Source of the DNA: Desulfosudis oleivorans
GTDB taxonomy: Bacteria > Desulfobacterota > Desulfobacteria > Desulfobacterales > SURF-7
Reading direction: 5' to 3'
DNA: 64,000 nt
Assembly: GCA_020723325.1 (NCBI GenBank)
Contig: DYJD01000010.1
Span: forward strand, 162,466-226,465
Shown here one piece after another: positions 54,505 through 63,970 of this stretch. The first letter of the stretch is position 1. Each line of letters opens with the position of its first letter. The position numbers and the translations under genes were made by a program. The notes beneath the pieces are model-generated. The model did not search any database. It was not told the origin of the DNA and was given only the letters and a program-made list of their open reading frames with translations.

Positions 54505-54702
54505 TCAACGATAGGCTTCAGCCGCCGAGGAATGAGGTCGGCTGGAAGCCTTTGTTCGGTCTTTTCTATCCACCAATTTGCACCCCCTTCTTTTCTGGCG
54601 CGCTTGGAGGTCAGCCACGATTTCTGCCAGGCTGTGGTGGTGCTTTTCAGCGTATGAGTCGCGGTTTCGCCAGACTTCGGCTATAATTTCATCTTTGTAC
54701 AT
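54505..54702 (-). CDS. Small helical protein beside a PIN gene (antitoxin-like)
   Basis: 65 residues from ATG 54702, overlapping the 3' end of the PIN gene by 14 bases. Sequence DEIIAEVWRNRDSYAEKHHH then SLAEIVADLQARQKRRGCKL resembles small proteins commonly encoded after PIN-domain genes; they are often annotated as antitoxins but this is not proved. The basic C-terminus may be disordered. Confidence 0.6.
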   Translation of the reverse strand: MYKDEIIAEVWRNRDSYAEKHHHSLAEIVADLQARQKRRGCKLVDRKDRTKASSRPHSSAAEAYR

Positions 54703-55185
54703 TGTCATCATCCTCTTGAAGAAGTTCCATAGGCGTGCAGATTTCCGGACACGAATATCCGGCATCAACGCATATGGAACGAATAATTGGTTTTTTCGCC
54801 GCATTGTCGATGTGTCGGAAATTCCACGTGAGGAGATAATCCATACGGTGCACTGCTGCGACTGCAACATGCAATGCATCGGCTTCAGCACCGGAGGGAA
54901 AACCGCCTTTCGATATTAAATGGCCGGCAAGTTCTTGCACTTCTTCATCAACGGATAGCTCTGCGATACCCTGTAAAGCTTCAAGCCTTCGTGCGGCTGC
55001 TTCGGGATTCCCTGCTGATGCCTCAACAATAACCAGCTCAGAAGTAAAAAAAGATCGTAATCAGCTCGGACATTTTCCCACCACTGACTCGTGATCTGCT
55101 GCCAAGCTGCAGCCCTGACATCGCGGGTGGGTCGTGCGGTCAGATAACTTGCAACTGAAGTCTCGACATAAACACATTTCTTCAT
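54689..55185 (-). pseudogene. PIN-domain gene with a frameshift
   Basis: The start MKKCVYVETSVASYLTARPT is the PIN opening with the first acidic residue. Near 55052 a run of seven T (minus strand) breaks the frame: the first part continues into nonsense, while the other frame carries SELVIVEASAGNPEAAARRL, then SGAEADALHVAVAAVHRMD and LLTWNFRHIDN, the rest of the fold. One extra T restores a full ~165-residue protein (YDLFFTSEL...). Either a true disabling indel or a base-calling error in the homopolymer. Confidence 0.8.
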
Positions 55186-55804
55186 ATTATCAGATTCCTT
55201 ATTATCGTGCAATTTATCAAATCTGGTGCCCCATGTTGTTGAACGAAAAGTTTTGCATCGGGCGGGAGCCGCCGCAGACGATCAAATTTCACTCCGACGC
55301 GAACGCTCCTGACTTGGCATTTGGCATTGGGTTGGCATTGTGGCATTGGGCCCGACCTAATGCCCGCAGCCTGAATTGAAGCAGCGTGAACGGGCTCAAT
55401 ACAATGATGGCCGCTCACTTTTGTACTTGGCGTACGCTCGAGCTTTTGGAACGATCAACGCCGCCGGAACCCACTGCTTGAACTGCCACTGCTACGCCTC
55501 TCTACCCGATTCAAAACGGGAATCACATCCTGCACGCCGAACAAGTGATTCTACAGTTTTCCGTATATTCCCAAAAACCGGAAAGGTCTTTGAGTAAGTG
55601 AATATATTCAATTCAAAAATGTGTTCATTTGGAAAAATATTTTTTATTTGTACATGGCTGTTTACACAATATATTTTGTCTTGACAAGTGTTTTCTTGTA
55701 TCGCAATTAAAGTCATTTTTAGATTACAAATGTCCATTGACAAATCCGCCGGAAGATATCATTTTGTTTGTAAGCTAATTCCCATTAAAATGAGGAAGCA
55801 TTGA
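55186..55804. other. Intergenic region between the PIN and Phd loci
   Basis: No gene seen. A short cluster of TTGGCAT-like words is at 55313-55350. The bases before 55805 are AT-rich and may hold the phd promoter. Confidence 0.5.
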
Positions 55805-56050
55805 ATGAAAGTCGGCATCCACGAAGCAAAAACCAAGATGTCCAAACTCATACCGGCGGTGTTGTCCGGCGAGGAAGTGATTATTACGAAAGCCGGTAGA
55901 CCATTGGTTAAAATCGTCCCGGTGGAGGATGAAAGCGCCACACGGCTTTTGGGTGCCTTCGCCGGCAAAGTGAGATTTCATGGGGACTTGCTTGAGCCTT
56001 TGCCGGACGAGGTCATCAACGATTTCTGGTTGAAAAACTGTGGATCGTGA
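55805..56050 (+). CDS. Phd/YefM-type antitoxin
   Basis: 81 residues after GAGGAAG. KVGIHEAKTKMSKLIPAVLS then GEEVIITKAGRPLVKIVPVE is the Phd DNA-binding fold. The C-terminal part (LLGAFAGKVRFHGDLLEPLP and DEVINDFW) is the toxin-binding tail typical of antitoxins paired with VapC. The cognate toxin is missing apart from a short remnant directly after it. Confidence 0.9.
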   Translation: MKVGIHEAKTKMSKLIPAVLSGEEVIITKAGRPLVKIVPVEDESATRLLGAFAGKVRFHGDLLEPLPDEVINDFWLKNCGS

Positions 56051-56097
56051 CCAAGGACAAGGCCTTTGCCGAATATAATGTGGATTTGTTTTGGTAA
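56035..56097 (+). pseudogene. Remnant of a VapC-type PIN toxin (C-terminal end only)
   Basis: Another frame overlapping the antitoxin 3' end reads KLWIVTKDKAFAEYNVDLFW then stop. This is the usual PIN-toxin ending (LVTRDKAFAEYGV.. type), so over 80% of the toxin is deleted. Confidence 0.7.
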
Positions 56098-56106
56098 AGC
56101 TTCAGC

Positions 56107-57696
56107 CTAGGCCTCATTGAATTCCCGGGTCTTGCGGAAGACAATTTCGGGCCATTGTTCCATGCAATAGCCAAGCTGCCACTCGCTGGTGGTCAGAAAG
56201 GCCCTGGAACCTTCCGAATCCCAGGCCATATTGTTGCCGTTTTTACGCTCGAAATCCGCCATCTTTTTGGTGTCGGCGCATTCCACCCAGCGGGCCACAT
56301 TGTATTCAATGGACTGGTAAACCGCATCCACCCCGTATTCGGATTTGAGGCGCTCCATGGTGATGTCGAACTGGAGTATACCCACGGCCCCCAGGATGTA
56401 GCTGTTGATGTGAAAGGGTTTAAAGACCTGCACCACCCCTTCTTCCGCCAACTGGGTCAAGCCTTTTTGCAGATGCTTCATCTTTAATGGGTTTTTCAGA
56501 ATGACCTTCTTGAAAAATTCCGGCGCAAAACTGGGGATGCCGCAGAATTTGAGGGGTTCCTTTTCCGAAAAGGTGTCGCCGATCTTGATGGTGCCGTGGT
56601 TGTGGATGCCGATGATATCGCCGGGATAGGCTTCGGCCACATTTTCGCGCTCATTGGCCATGAAAATGGTGGCATTGGCAAAGGTCATGTCCTTGCCGGT
56701 GCGATGGTGGACAGCTTTCATGCCCCGGGTGAATTTGCCGGAGCAAATGCGCACAAAGGCGATGCGGTCCCGGTGGGCCGGATTCATGTTGGCCTGGATT
56801 TTAAAGGTAAAACCGGAAAAGGCTTCTTCATAGGGGCTGACTTCACGGGTTGCGGTGGCCCGCGGCCCGGGCGGCGGGGCCATTTCCACCAGGGCGTCCA
56901 GCAGTTCCTGGACCCCGAAGGTGTTGATGGCGCTGCCGAAAAAGACCGGGGTCTGGTTGCCTTTTAAAAATTGTTCACGTTCAAAGGGCGCGGCGGCGGC
57001 CCGGAGCAGTTCAATATCGGCCCGGAGTTCGTCCGCCTGGCTGCCCAGCAGCTCATCCAGGCGCGGGTCGGCAAGGTCGCTGACCAGAATCCCGGCCTGT
57101 GAATTCCCATTGCGGCCGGGTTGAAACAGACAAAGTTCCTGCTTGTAGAGATTATAAACCCCCTTGAAGCGCTTGCCCATGCCGATGGGCCAGGAAAGCG
57201 GCGTGCATTCCACCTGAAGTTTATTTTCAATATCGCCTAGAATATCCAACGGGACCAGACCTTCCCGGTCCAGCTTGTTGATAAAGGTGATGATGGGGGT
57301 GTTGCGCATGCGGCAGACCGCCATTAATTTTTCCGTCTGGGGCTCCACCCCCTTGGCGCTGTCGATGACCATCAGGGCGCTGTCCACGGCCGTCAAGACC
57401 CGGTATGTATCTTCGGAAAAATCCTGGTGCCCGGGGGTATCCAGCAGATTGATCTCATAATCGCTGTAATTGAATTTCATCACCGAGGTGGTGACGGAAA
57501 TGCCCCTTTCCTTTTCAATGGCCATCCAGTCGCTCTTGGCGTAACGTTCGGCTTTGCGCGCTTTTACCTCGCCGGCTTGCTGGATGGCGCCGGCAAAATA
57601 TAGGAGTTTTTCCGTCAAAGTGGTCTTGCCGGCATCCGGATGGCTGATGATGCCGAAGGTCCTGCGTTTATCGATTTCTTTTTTGTTGCTGCCCAT
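56107..57696 (-). CDS. prfC: Peptide chain release factor 3
   Basis: 529 residues, the exact length of E. coli RF3. GTPase motifs: [14 protein letters not shown], then [17 protein letters not shown] and NKLDREG. RF3-specific parts include ESEPYEEA-like [20 protein letters not shown] and [22 protein letters not shown] end (GILQFDIT). It recycles RF1/RF2 from ribosomes with GTP. Stands alone with the toxin remnant at its 3' side. Confidence 0.96.
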   Translation of the reverse strand: MGSNKKEIDKRRTFGIISHPDAGKTTLTEKLLYFAGAIQQAGEVKARKAERYAKSDWMAIEKERGISVTTSVMKFNYSDYEINLLDTPGHQDFSEDTYRVLTAVDSALMVIDSAKGVEPQTEKLMAVCRMRNTPIITFINKLDREGLVPLDILGDIENKLQVECTPLSWPIGMGKRFKGVYNLYKQELCLFQPGRNGNSQAGILVSDLADPRLDELLGSQADELRADIELLRAAAAPFEREQFLKGNQTPVFFGSAINTFGVQELLDALVEMAPPPGPRATATREVSPYEEAFSGFTFKIQANMNPAHRDRIAFVRICSGKFTRGMKAVHHRTGKDMTFANATIFMANERENVAEAYPGDIIGIHNHGTIKIGDTFSEKEPLKFCGIPSFAPEFFKKVILKNPLKMKHLQKGLTQLAEEGVVQVFKPFHINSYILGAVGILQFDITMERLKSEYGVDAVYQSIEYNVARWVECADTKKMADFERKNGNNMAWDSEGSRAFLTTSEWQLGYCMEQWPEIVFRKTREFNEA

Positions 57697-57798
57697 GTGT
57701 TCTCTTCTATTTAAATCATTTCAATTACAAAAACACAGAGGCGAATATAATCAACCAGGTTTTTTTGCAAGCTTTTTTGCAATTACCGGCCGTATTGA

Positions 57799-60078
57799 TC
57801 AATTTTCATCCAGGGTTTTGCGCACGGCCACGCACAATTTTTCCAGCGTATACGGTTTCTGGATATATTCTTTTGCCCCCAAGCGTTGTGCTGCTTTTAC
57901 CCGCTCGGTTTCTGAAAATCCGCTGGCAATCACTGCTTTCTGACGGGGATTTTTTTCAAGGAGCTTTTCATAGGTCGCGAGGCCGTCCATGCCCGGCTCC
58001 ATGATCATATCCAGAATGACCAAGTCCACTTTATGGTTGGTTACATATTCAACCGCCGCCTCACCACTCGACAACCCGGTGACGGCATAGCCCAAATAGG
58101 AAAGGATGGCGGCGGCTATCTCTCTTTGGGTGTCCACATCGTCCACAACCAGGACGGATTCGCCCTTGCCTTGATATTGCGCAATGGAAAATGAGGGCTT
58201 TTCTTTGGTAAACATTTTTCTGGATGCCGGGAAATAGAGAGTAAACACAGTTCCCCGGCCTTCCGTGCTTTGGATATCAATATAGCCCTTGTGATCTTTT
58301 ACAGTGCCCCATACAACCGCCATACCCAAACCGGTTCCGCTTTTTCCCATGACTTTTTTGGTATAAAACGGCTCAAATATTCTCTCCCGGTCCTCAATGG
58401 AAAGCCCTATCCCGGAATCCGAGATGGAAAGGGTCACATAATCCCCCGGCTCCAAATGCTCATAGCCTTCCATGGGGTTTTCAATGCGGATATTCTGCGT
58501 GGATATCCGAATATCACCACCCTCGGGCATGGCCTCGGTTGCATTGGAAACCAGGTTCATCACGGCGCTGGAGAGATGGGCAGGTGAGCCTATAATATGA
58601 AAGAGCGCCACATCCAGGGCGGTCTGCACATGTACATGCGGGTAAAGGCTTTTCAGGCTGTTGTACTCCGGACTCTTAAGATATTCAGAAATCACGGCAT
58701 TCAAATCAACCACTTCAGAGACAGGCACTGCCCTTCTGGCCAAGGTCAAGAGATCCTGAACAATCGCGGCCGCCTTTATCCCCGATTCCTGAATAACCAC
58801 GAGGGGTTTTTTCAAGGGGCTGTTTTCCGGCAATTGCGCCAACAGTAGATCGGGATAACTGACGATGCCGGACAGGATATTGTTCAAGTCATGGGCCACG
58901 CCGCCGGCCAGGGTTCCGAGTGCTTCCATTTTTTGGGCACGTTGCAGCCGTTCTTGCAGGTGCTGTTTTTCCTCTTCGGCCTGTTTGCGCTCGGTAATGT
59001 CCTTGGCCACGGAAACCAAACCGATAATTTTTCCTTCTTGAAACAGGGGGGCTCCGCTCACATCCCCTATTTTTTTCGCGCCGTCCTTGGCTGTGTATTC
59101 ATATATAGAGGAATCTATGATCTCCCCTGCGAAGATACGCATCACCTCGGACATTCCTTTCCGCAAGCAATGGGGTGCGATAAAATTCAGATCACCGATG
59201 TGCCGGCCGATAATTTCTTCAGGCCGGTATCCGAGCAATCGTTCCACAGAGGGCGAGATGCTGCGTACGATGAGATCGGTATCCACCGAATAAACCACAT
59301 CCCTGATATTCTCAAAATGCAGGCGATAGCGCTGTTCGCTTTCCGCCAAGGCTTGTTGCGCCTTTTGCCGCGCCTCCATCTCTTGATGCAGGCACTCATA
59401 GGCTTGGCGGTACTTTTTTTCCGACTCAGTCAATTGCTCCTGGCGTTGAACAATCCGGTTATAGGTGATTTCGACGCCATACTTGCCTGCATAGCCCACC
59501 ACGCACATGAGGGTGAAGGACAATAGAAATCTGAATTTGAAACCCAGCAGAAAAGCCTCTGGTGAAAGGGTCGTCGGGTGAGGATAAAAAAGGAGGACGC
59601 CCACACTGACGAGAAATAAAGCGGCCCAATAGAATCCTTCTTTTCTGCCCAAACAGAGAAAGGCGACAATGGGGAAGATATAGAACCATTGAATCCGATC
59701 CAGTTCGGTTTTCCAGCCGGCAGCATATATGATGTAGATGAGAAAAATGAGGAAAAACCAGCGAACGAGGTTTTGATAGAGCTTGTATTGATTCTCGGGG
59801 GGCAGGGTACGACCCATTTGTTTTCGCAGCCACAGAACCAGAATCAGCATGGAGAGTACCAGGACCGTCTCCACAAATCTTGCTTTGAACAAATTATAGC
59901 CGCAGAAAAAGATCAAAACCGGAAGTGCGATGTAAAAGAAAGCCTGCATGATATATTGAAGCCCGCGCAATTCTTCATCAAAACTTGAAGTAGCGGCGTT
60001 TTCGGCAACGGCCTGAGATGGAGGGCCTTGGGTTTGCCGGGTTGCCTTCTTTTTTGGAAAAATTTTCGTACTACTCAT
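57799..60078 (-). CDS. Membrane hybrid histidine kinase with PAS and receiver domains
   Basis: 759 residues from ATG 60078 (AAGAGGG upstream). Six hydrophobic spans (about 30-205), a coiled-coil, a PAS domain (~245-365, with DVVYSVDTDLIVRSISPSVE), HisKA with GGVAHDLNNILSG (H396), HATPase with NLVSNATEAMPEGG, then ISDSGIGLS and GTGLGMAVVWG, and a C-terminal receiver with D690 in LVILDMIMEPGMDGL. It is a self-contained phosphorelay start with no output domain, so it must act through another protein. Its ATG overlaps the stop of the upstream lipoprotein gene (ATGA), placing it in the PBP1B operon. Confidence 0.93.
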   Translation of the reverse strand: MSSTKIFPKKKATRQTQGPPSQAVAENAATSSFDEELRGLQYIMQAFFYIALPVLIFFCGYNLFKARFVETVLVLSMLILVLWLRKQMGRTLPPENQYKLYQNLVRWFFLIFLIYIIYAAGWKTELDRIQWFYIFPIVAFLCLGRKEGFYWAALFLVSVGVLLFYPHPTTLSPEAFLLGFKFRFLLSFTLMCVVGYAGKYGVEITYNRIVQRQEQLTESEKKYRQAYECLHQEMEARQKAQQALAESEQRYRLHFENIRDVVYSVDTDLIVRSISPSVERLLGYRPEEIIGRHIGDLNFIAPHCLRKGMSEVMRIFAGEIIDSSIYEYTAKDGAKKIGDVSGAPLFQEGKIIGLVSVAKDITERKQAEEEKQHLQERLQRAQKMEALGTLAGGVAHDLNNILSGIVSYPDLLLAQLPENSPLKKPLVVIQESGIKAAAIVQDLLTLARRAVPVSEVVDLNAVISEYLKSPEYNSLKSLYPHVHVQTALDVALFHIIGSPAHLSSAVMNLVSNATEAMPEGGDIRISTQNIRIENPMEGYEHLEPGDYVTLSISDSGIGLSIEDRERIFEPFYTKKVMGKSGTGLGMAVVWGTVKDHKGYIDIQSTEGRGTVFTLYFPASRKMFTKEKPSFSIAQYQGKGESVLVVDDVDTQREIAAAILSYLGYAVTGLSSGEAAVEYVTNHKVDLVILDMIMEPGMDGLATYEKLLEKNPRQKAVIASGFSETERVKAAQRLGAKEYIQKPYTLEKLCVAVRKTLDEN

Positions 60079-60641
60079 TTTCCCTCTTGAATCCTTTCCC
60101 GTTGTTCGGCAATGCGCGCCTGCCATTCTGGAACCGTGCCCAGGCGGATTTCGGCCAGGCGGTTGAATTGCAGGGCCTGGTCAGGATTGCCTTTCATGAT
60201 CCAGGCCTGGGCCATATAAAAATAAGTCTCGCCATTTTGCGAATCCATATTAATGGCGCGTTCCAGCAGACTGATGGCCGAATCCGGCTGACTCTTAGTA
60301 AGATAGGCTATGGCCTTACGGGTAAGTTCCAGAGCGGCCTTGGCACGATTGGTTTCAGGCGGCTTAGGCGGTGAAGGCGGTGCCGGCGCAGATTTATCCG
60401 GTGTGGATGTCGGTAATGGTTTCTGGGGTATCTTGGCTTCTGGCGGTTTTGCCGCCGGCAGCGGTGGCGGCGTTGGTTTTGGCGAAGGTTGCGGCGGTGC
60501 AGCTTTTTCAGGTGTTTCCTGCTGGGGCGGCGGGGTTTCGATGAGGATATGTTTGCGGGTGCAGGCGTTCAGGCAGACCAACAGCATGAGCATGCAGAGT
60601 GTAATTCGTAAAGGCGGATTGATTTTATTGAACAAGGTCAT
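60075..60641 (-). CDS. Proline-rich TPR lipoprotein
   Basis: 188 residues. Lipoprotein signal ending LNAC (cysteine near 26), a long proline/lysine/alanine linker (~35-95) that could span the periplasm, and a C-terminal TPR pair: AYLTKSQPDSAISLLERAIN and GETYFYMAQAWIMKGNPDQA. This layout resembles outer-membrane lipoproteins that activate class A PBPs (LpoB/LpoA-like roles), and it overlaps the PBP1B gene by 17 bases. A PBP-activator role is inferred from context only. Confidence 0.75.
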   Translation of the reverse strand: MTLFNKINPPLRITLCMLMLLVCLNACTRKHILIETPPPQQETPEKAAPPQPSPKPTPPPLPAAKPPEAKIPQKPLPTSTPDKSAPAPPSPPKPPETNRAKAALELTRKAIAYLTKSQPDSAISLLERAINMDSQNGETYFYMAQAWIMKGNPDQALQFNRLAEIRLGTVPEWQARIAEQRERIQEGK

Positions 60642-62916
60642 TGATTCCCTTCAGCAGGTTTTGAAACAGGCCACCGCCGTGCAACGGGCACTCGCCGGAT
60701 GGCACATTTTCTTCCAGAAAGATTTCTTCTTTGATCTGGGAGCAGGCCGACTCCACGGCGGGTAAGCCGGATTCGGTGCAGATTTTTATCGTAACAACAC
60801 CGGCCGGCATGGAAAACCAGTTGCCGGAGCGGTATTGGGGCAAGGCTTTCACGAGATCCGCCCAGATGGGCAAGGCCGCTGTTGCACCGGCCACATGGAT
60901 GGATTCGCCGTTGTCAAAACCCACCCACACCAGGGCCAGAATATCCGGGGTATAGCCCACAAACCAGGCATCCCGATAATCACTGGTGGTCCCGGTTTTG
61001 CCGGCGGTGGGAAAAGGCCAGCCTATGGCCGGCAGGGATTTGGCCGTACCCTCCGTCACCACGCTTTGCAACATGGAGGTTATCAGATAGGCCTTGGCCG
61101 GCGAAAGAACGCGCTTGATTTGGATCTGGCGGCGGTTGAGGGGTTGATTGTCGTTGCCGATAATGTCTTTCACAGCCAGAAGATAAGGCTGAAAACCGTC
61201 GGCGGCAAAGGCGCAGTAGGCCCTGGCCAGTTCCAGGGGGATGGCTTCAAAGGCTCCCAAAGCCAGGGCCGGATAAGGTTTGAGATCGGTTGAAAAGCCG
61301 AAGGCCTGGGCGGTCTTGATGATTTCCGCAAGGCCGGTCTGCATAGCCAGGTCCACGGTGGCGCGATTGTAGGAATGGGCAAGGGCCGTGCGCATGGAAA
61401 CCATGGTTTCAGGGGTGGCTTCATAATTCTGGGGGGTCCAGTCGCCGGAGCCGGTGGGATAGGATTTGGCCGCATTGGAAAACAAGGAGGCCGGTGTAAA
61501 GCGATCCAGGGCCGTCAGGTAGACAAAGGGTTTGAAGGTGCTGCCGGTTTGGCGGCGGGACTGGGTGATGCGATTGAATTGGCTTTGGCTGTATTTGCGT
61601 CCGCCCACCATGGCCAGCACATAACCGGTGCGCGGTTGGATGACCACCACCGCACCTTCCAGGCGCTCGCCGGATTTTTTCTTGCGCAAGGAAGGATAGC
61701 GTGTCTCCAGGCGTTTTAAACCGTTTTCAAGGGCCTGCTCTGCCGCCATCTGCACCTGGGTGTCCAGGGTGGTGCGGATGGAAAGGCCCAGGCTTGACAG
61801 GTCCTCGGCAGAATATAGGGCGGTCAATTGCTGGTGAAGATAGTCGGCAAAATAGGGGGCCTTGCGTGTACGGCTGTGGAAGCGGGCACTTTTCAGCGGA
61901 ACGGTGGCGGCTTCGGCCAAAGCCTTTTCCGTAAGCCAGCCGTTTTGCTGCATGGCATTTAGTACTTGATTCCTTCTTGTTTCGGCGGCCGATGGATGCA
62001 AGCGGGGGGAGTACTGATTGGGAGCTTTGATCAGGCCGGCAATGGCAGCGGATTCGGCCACGGTCAATTCCTCGGCCGGCTTGCCGAAATAGAAAAAGGC
62101 GGCTTCACCGATGCCGTTGATGGACTCCCCGCCCCGTTGGCCGAAATAGATTTCATTCAGATAAATCTCCAGAATTTCATCCTTATCATATTTTTGTTCC
62201 AGGAGAATGGCGATAAGGACTTCCTGGAGCTTGCGTGAAAAGGTGCGCTCGGCGGTCAGAAAATAATTTTTGGCCAGTTGCTGGGTGATGGTGGAGCCCC
62301 CTTGGCGGATTTCTCCATGGCTCAGGTTGCGATACAGGGCCCGTAAAATACCGGTGACGGAAATGCCGTGATGCTGGTAGAAGCGTTCATCCTCGGCTGC
62401 CAGGATTGCTTTGATCAAATGGTCCGGAATCCGGCGGATGGAAACCAGACGCCGTCTCTCTCTTTCCGGTCCATAAAAAAGCGTCACTTCTTCCGGTTCA
62501 AGCTCAAGCAGGGTGAGGGGCTCCTTGGTGTCCAGCCGATTGATTTCAGCAAGGCGGTTGCCCTGGATGCGGATATGGACAGGGAATCCCGTGCGCTCTT
62601 CCGTGGGCAGACTGGCATCATATAAGTAGATCTCGATGTAATCGGCAGCCACTCGCATCTCGCCTTTGCGGTTTGGTTTTTGATCCACAGCACGGTAATT
62701 GAGGCCGTACAGCTTTTCCAGCAGCAGGGTTTTATTGACCCCTTGGTCCGGATAGAGCAGGGTGGTGTCGGAATAAACCCGGGCCGGCAATTGCCATTTG
62801 CGGCCGGAAAAGCGGTTGTCGATCAGAACCGACAAATGGCGGCTGTACCACCACAGGCCGATGGCAGTGCCCAGGCAAAACAGAAGGCCAAAAAAGACCC
62901 AGAATTTCGTTCTCAT
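60625..62916 (-). CDS. mrcB: Bifunctional penicillin-binding protein 1B
   Basis: 763 residues. One N-terminal membrane span (5-24), a UB2H-like region (RVYSDTTLLYPDQGVNKTLL), the glycosyltransferase domain with AAEDERFYQHHGIS (catalytic glutamate) and RQGGSTITQQLAKNYFL, and the transpeptidase with GSTFKPFVYL (active serine), SYN, and KTGTTSDYRDAWFVGY. It polymerises and cross-links peptidoglycan. A TPR lipoprotein and a histidine kinase are coupled downstream. Confidence 0.95.
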   Translation of the reverse strand: MRTKFWVFFGLLFCLGTAIGLWWYSRHLSVLIDNRFSGRKWQLPARVYSDTTLLYPDQGVNKTLLLEKLYGLNYRAVDQKPNRKGEMRVAADYIEIYLYDASLPTEERTGFPVHIRIQGNRLAEINRLDTKEPLTLLELEPEEVTLFYGPERERRRLVSIRRIPDHLIKAILAAEDERFYQHHGISVTGILRALYRNLSHGEIRQGGSTITQQLAKNYFLTAERTFSRKLQEVLIAILLEQKYDKDEILEIYLNEIYFGQRGGESINGIGEAAFFYFGKPAEELTVAESAAIAGLIKAPNQYSPRLHPSAAETRRNQVLNAMQQNGWLTEKALAEAATVPLKSARFHSRTRKAPYFADYLHQQLTALYSAEDLSSLGLSIRTTLDTQVQMAAEQALENGLKRLETRYPSLRKKKSGERLEGAVVVIQPRTGYVLAMVGGRKYSQSQFNRITQSRRQTGSTFKPFVYLTALDRFTPASLFSNAAKSYPTGSGDWTPQNYEATPETMVSMRTALAHSYNRATVDLAMQTGLAEIIKTAQAFGFSTDLKPYPALALGAFEAIPLELARAYCAFAADGFQPYLLAVKDIIGNDNQPLNRRQIQIKRVLSPAKAYLITSMLQSVVTEGTAKSLPAIGWPFPTAGKTGTTSDYRDAWFVGYTPDILALVWVGFDNGESIHVAGATAALPIWADLVKALPQYRSGNWFSMPAGVVTIKICTESGLPAVESACSQIKEEIFLEENVPSGECPLHGGGLFQNLLKGINDLVQ

Positions 62917-62946
62917 CCCTTTTTAACACCCAATCCGGTAATGATT

Positions 62947-63840
62947 CTATCGGCCGATCCAGGCGGCCCCGAAAACACCGGCTGAATCGCCCAATTGGTT
63001 TTTAACAACCGGGGTCTTGAGGTCATCATGAAAAGCGTAACGGCGAACGGCCTGGAAACCTAGGGTGTACAATTCATCAATATTGGACAATCCGCCCCCC
63101 AAGACCACCACATCCGGATCCAGGATCGAAACCAGCCCACCCAGGCAGCGGCCGAAATCATCGATGAACTGCAGGAAAATTTCCCGGCAGCGCGGATCAC
63201 CTGCCCGATAGCCTGCGGTGATTTGGTGCATGCTGAGTGGGGTATTAAATTTTCTGCGAAAATGGTTTTCCACACCCGAACCGCTGATTTTGGTTTCAAT
63301 GCATCCGGTGTTGCCGCAATAGCAGGTTGCACCATTGGGATCAACCGCAAAATGGCCCCATTCACCGGCAATTCCGTGGCTGCCGGAACGAACCTGCCCA
63401 TGGATGCAGAGACCGCCACCGCAACCCGTGCCCATGATGACACCGAAAACCAAATCATGGCCCCGGGCCGCACCTTTTAAGGCTTCGGCCAGCACAAAAC
63501 AATTGGCGTCGTTCTCCATGACCACCTGGTGTCCCAAGGCCTCTTCCAAATCCTTTTGAAAAGGTTTGCCGATGAGACAGGTGGTATTGGCGTTCTGCAC
63601 CAGGCCTGTCCTTTGGTTGATGGTGCCGGGGATACCTATACCCAGGGTGAAAGGGCGGCCGGGGGGGACAGCCTGAATGGTTTCCATCATCAGGCTGGTT
63701 GTAGACCTGCGAATCGCATCATAGCCGTCGACTGTGGGTGTATCAATGCGCCGGCGAAGACGGATTCCATCTTCCGGACCCATTAAAACCGCCTCGGTTT
63801 TGGTTCCGCCCAGATCAATGCCGATTTTGTATGTTTCCAT
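62947..63840 (-). CDS. ROK-family sugar kinase
   Basis: 297 residues. IGIDLGGTKTEAVLM is the ATP phosphate-binding start; GIGIPGTINQRTG, ENDANCFVLAEA and MGTGCGGGLCIHG follow; zinc site with CYCGNTGCIETKISGSG. Glucokinase or fructokinase activity is likely; the EWGHF/END signatures fit glucose or related hexoses but do not settle it. Separate from mrcB by 30 bases on the same strand. Confidence 0.92.
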   Translation of the reverse strand: METYKIGIDLGGTKTEAVLMGPEDGIRLRRRIDTPTVDGYDAIRRSTTSLMMETIQAVPPGRPFTLGIGIPGTINQRTGLVQNANTTCLIGKPFQKDLEEALGHQVVMENDANCFVLAEALKGAARGHDLVFGVIMGTGCGGGLCIHGQVRSGSHGIAGEWGHFAVDPNGATCYCGNTGCIETKISGSGVENHFRRKFNTPLSMHQITAGYRAGDPRCREIFLQFIDDFGRCLGGLVSILDPDVVVLGGGLSNIDELYTLGFQAVRRYAFHDDLKTPVVKNQLGDSAGVFGAAWIGR

Positions 63841-63945
63841 GGGAAATGACCTTTTTGCCTTCAGTCTTCAGGCTTAACACCTGACTAGTTTACGATAATC
63901 GTACCATTGGTTTTGGGAAAAAAGCAAACAGCCGAATGCGGAGTG

Positions 63946-63970
63946 CAGGGGAATCGCATGTAAACTTGGC
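63946..63970 (+). repeat. Short dispersed repeat, copy 2
   Basis: CAGGGGAATCGCATGTAAAC then TTGGC, matching the copy at 39181-39205. It lies in an intergenic stretch at the window edge. Confidence 0.75.

Noticed and set aside
55313..55350. Cluster of TTGGCAT-like words
   Set aside because: Too short and irregular to call a repeat element; no inverted arm is visible.
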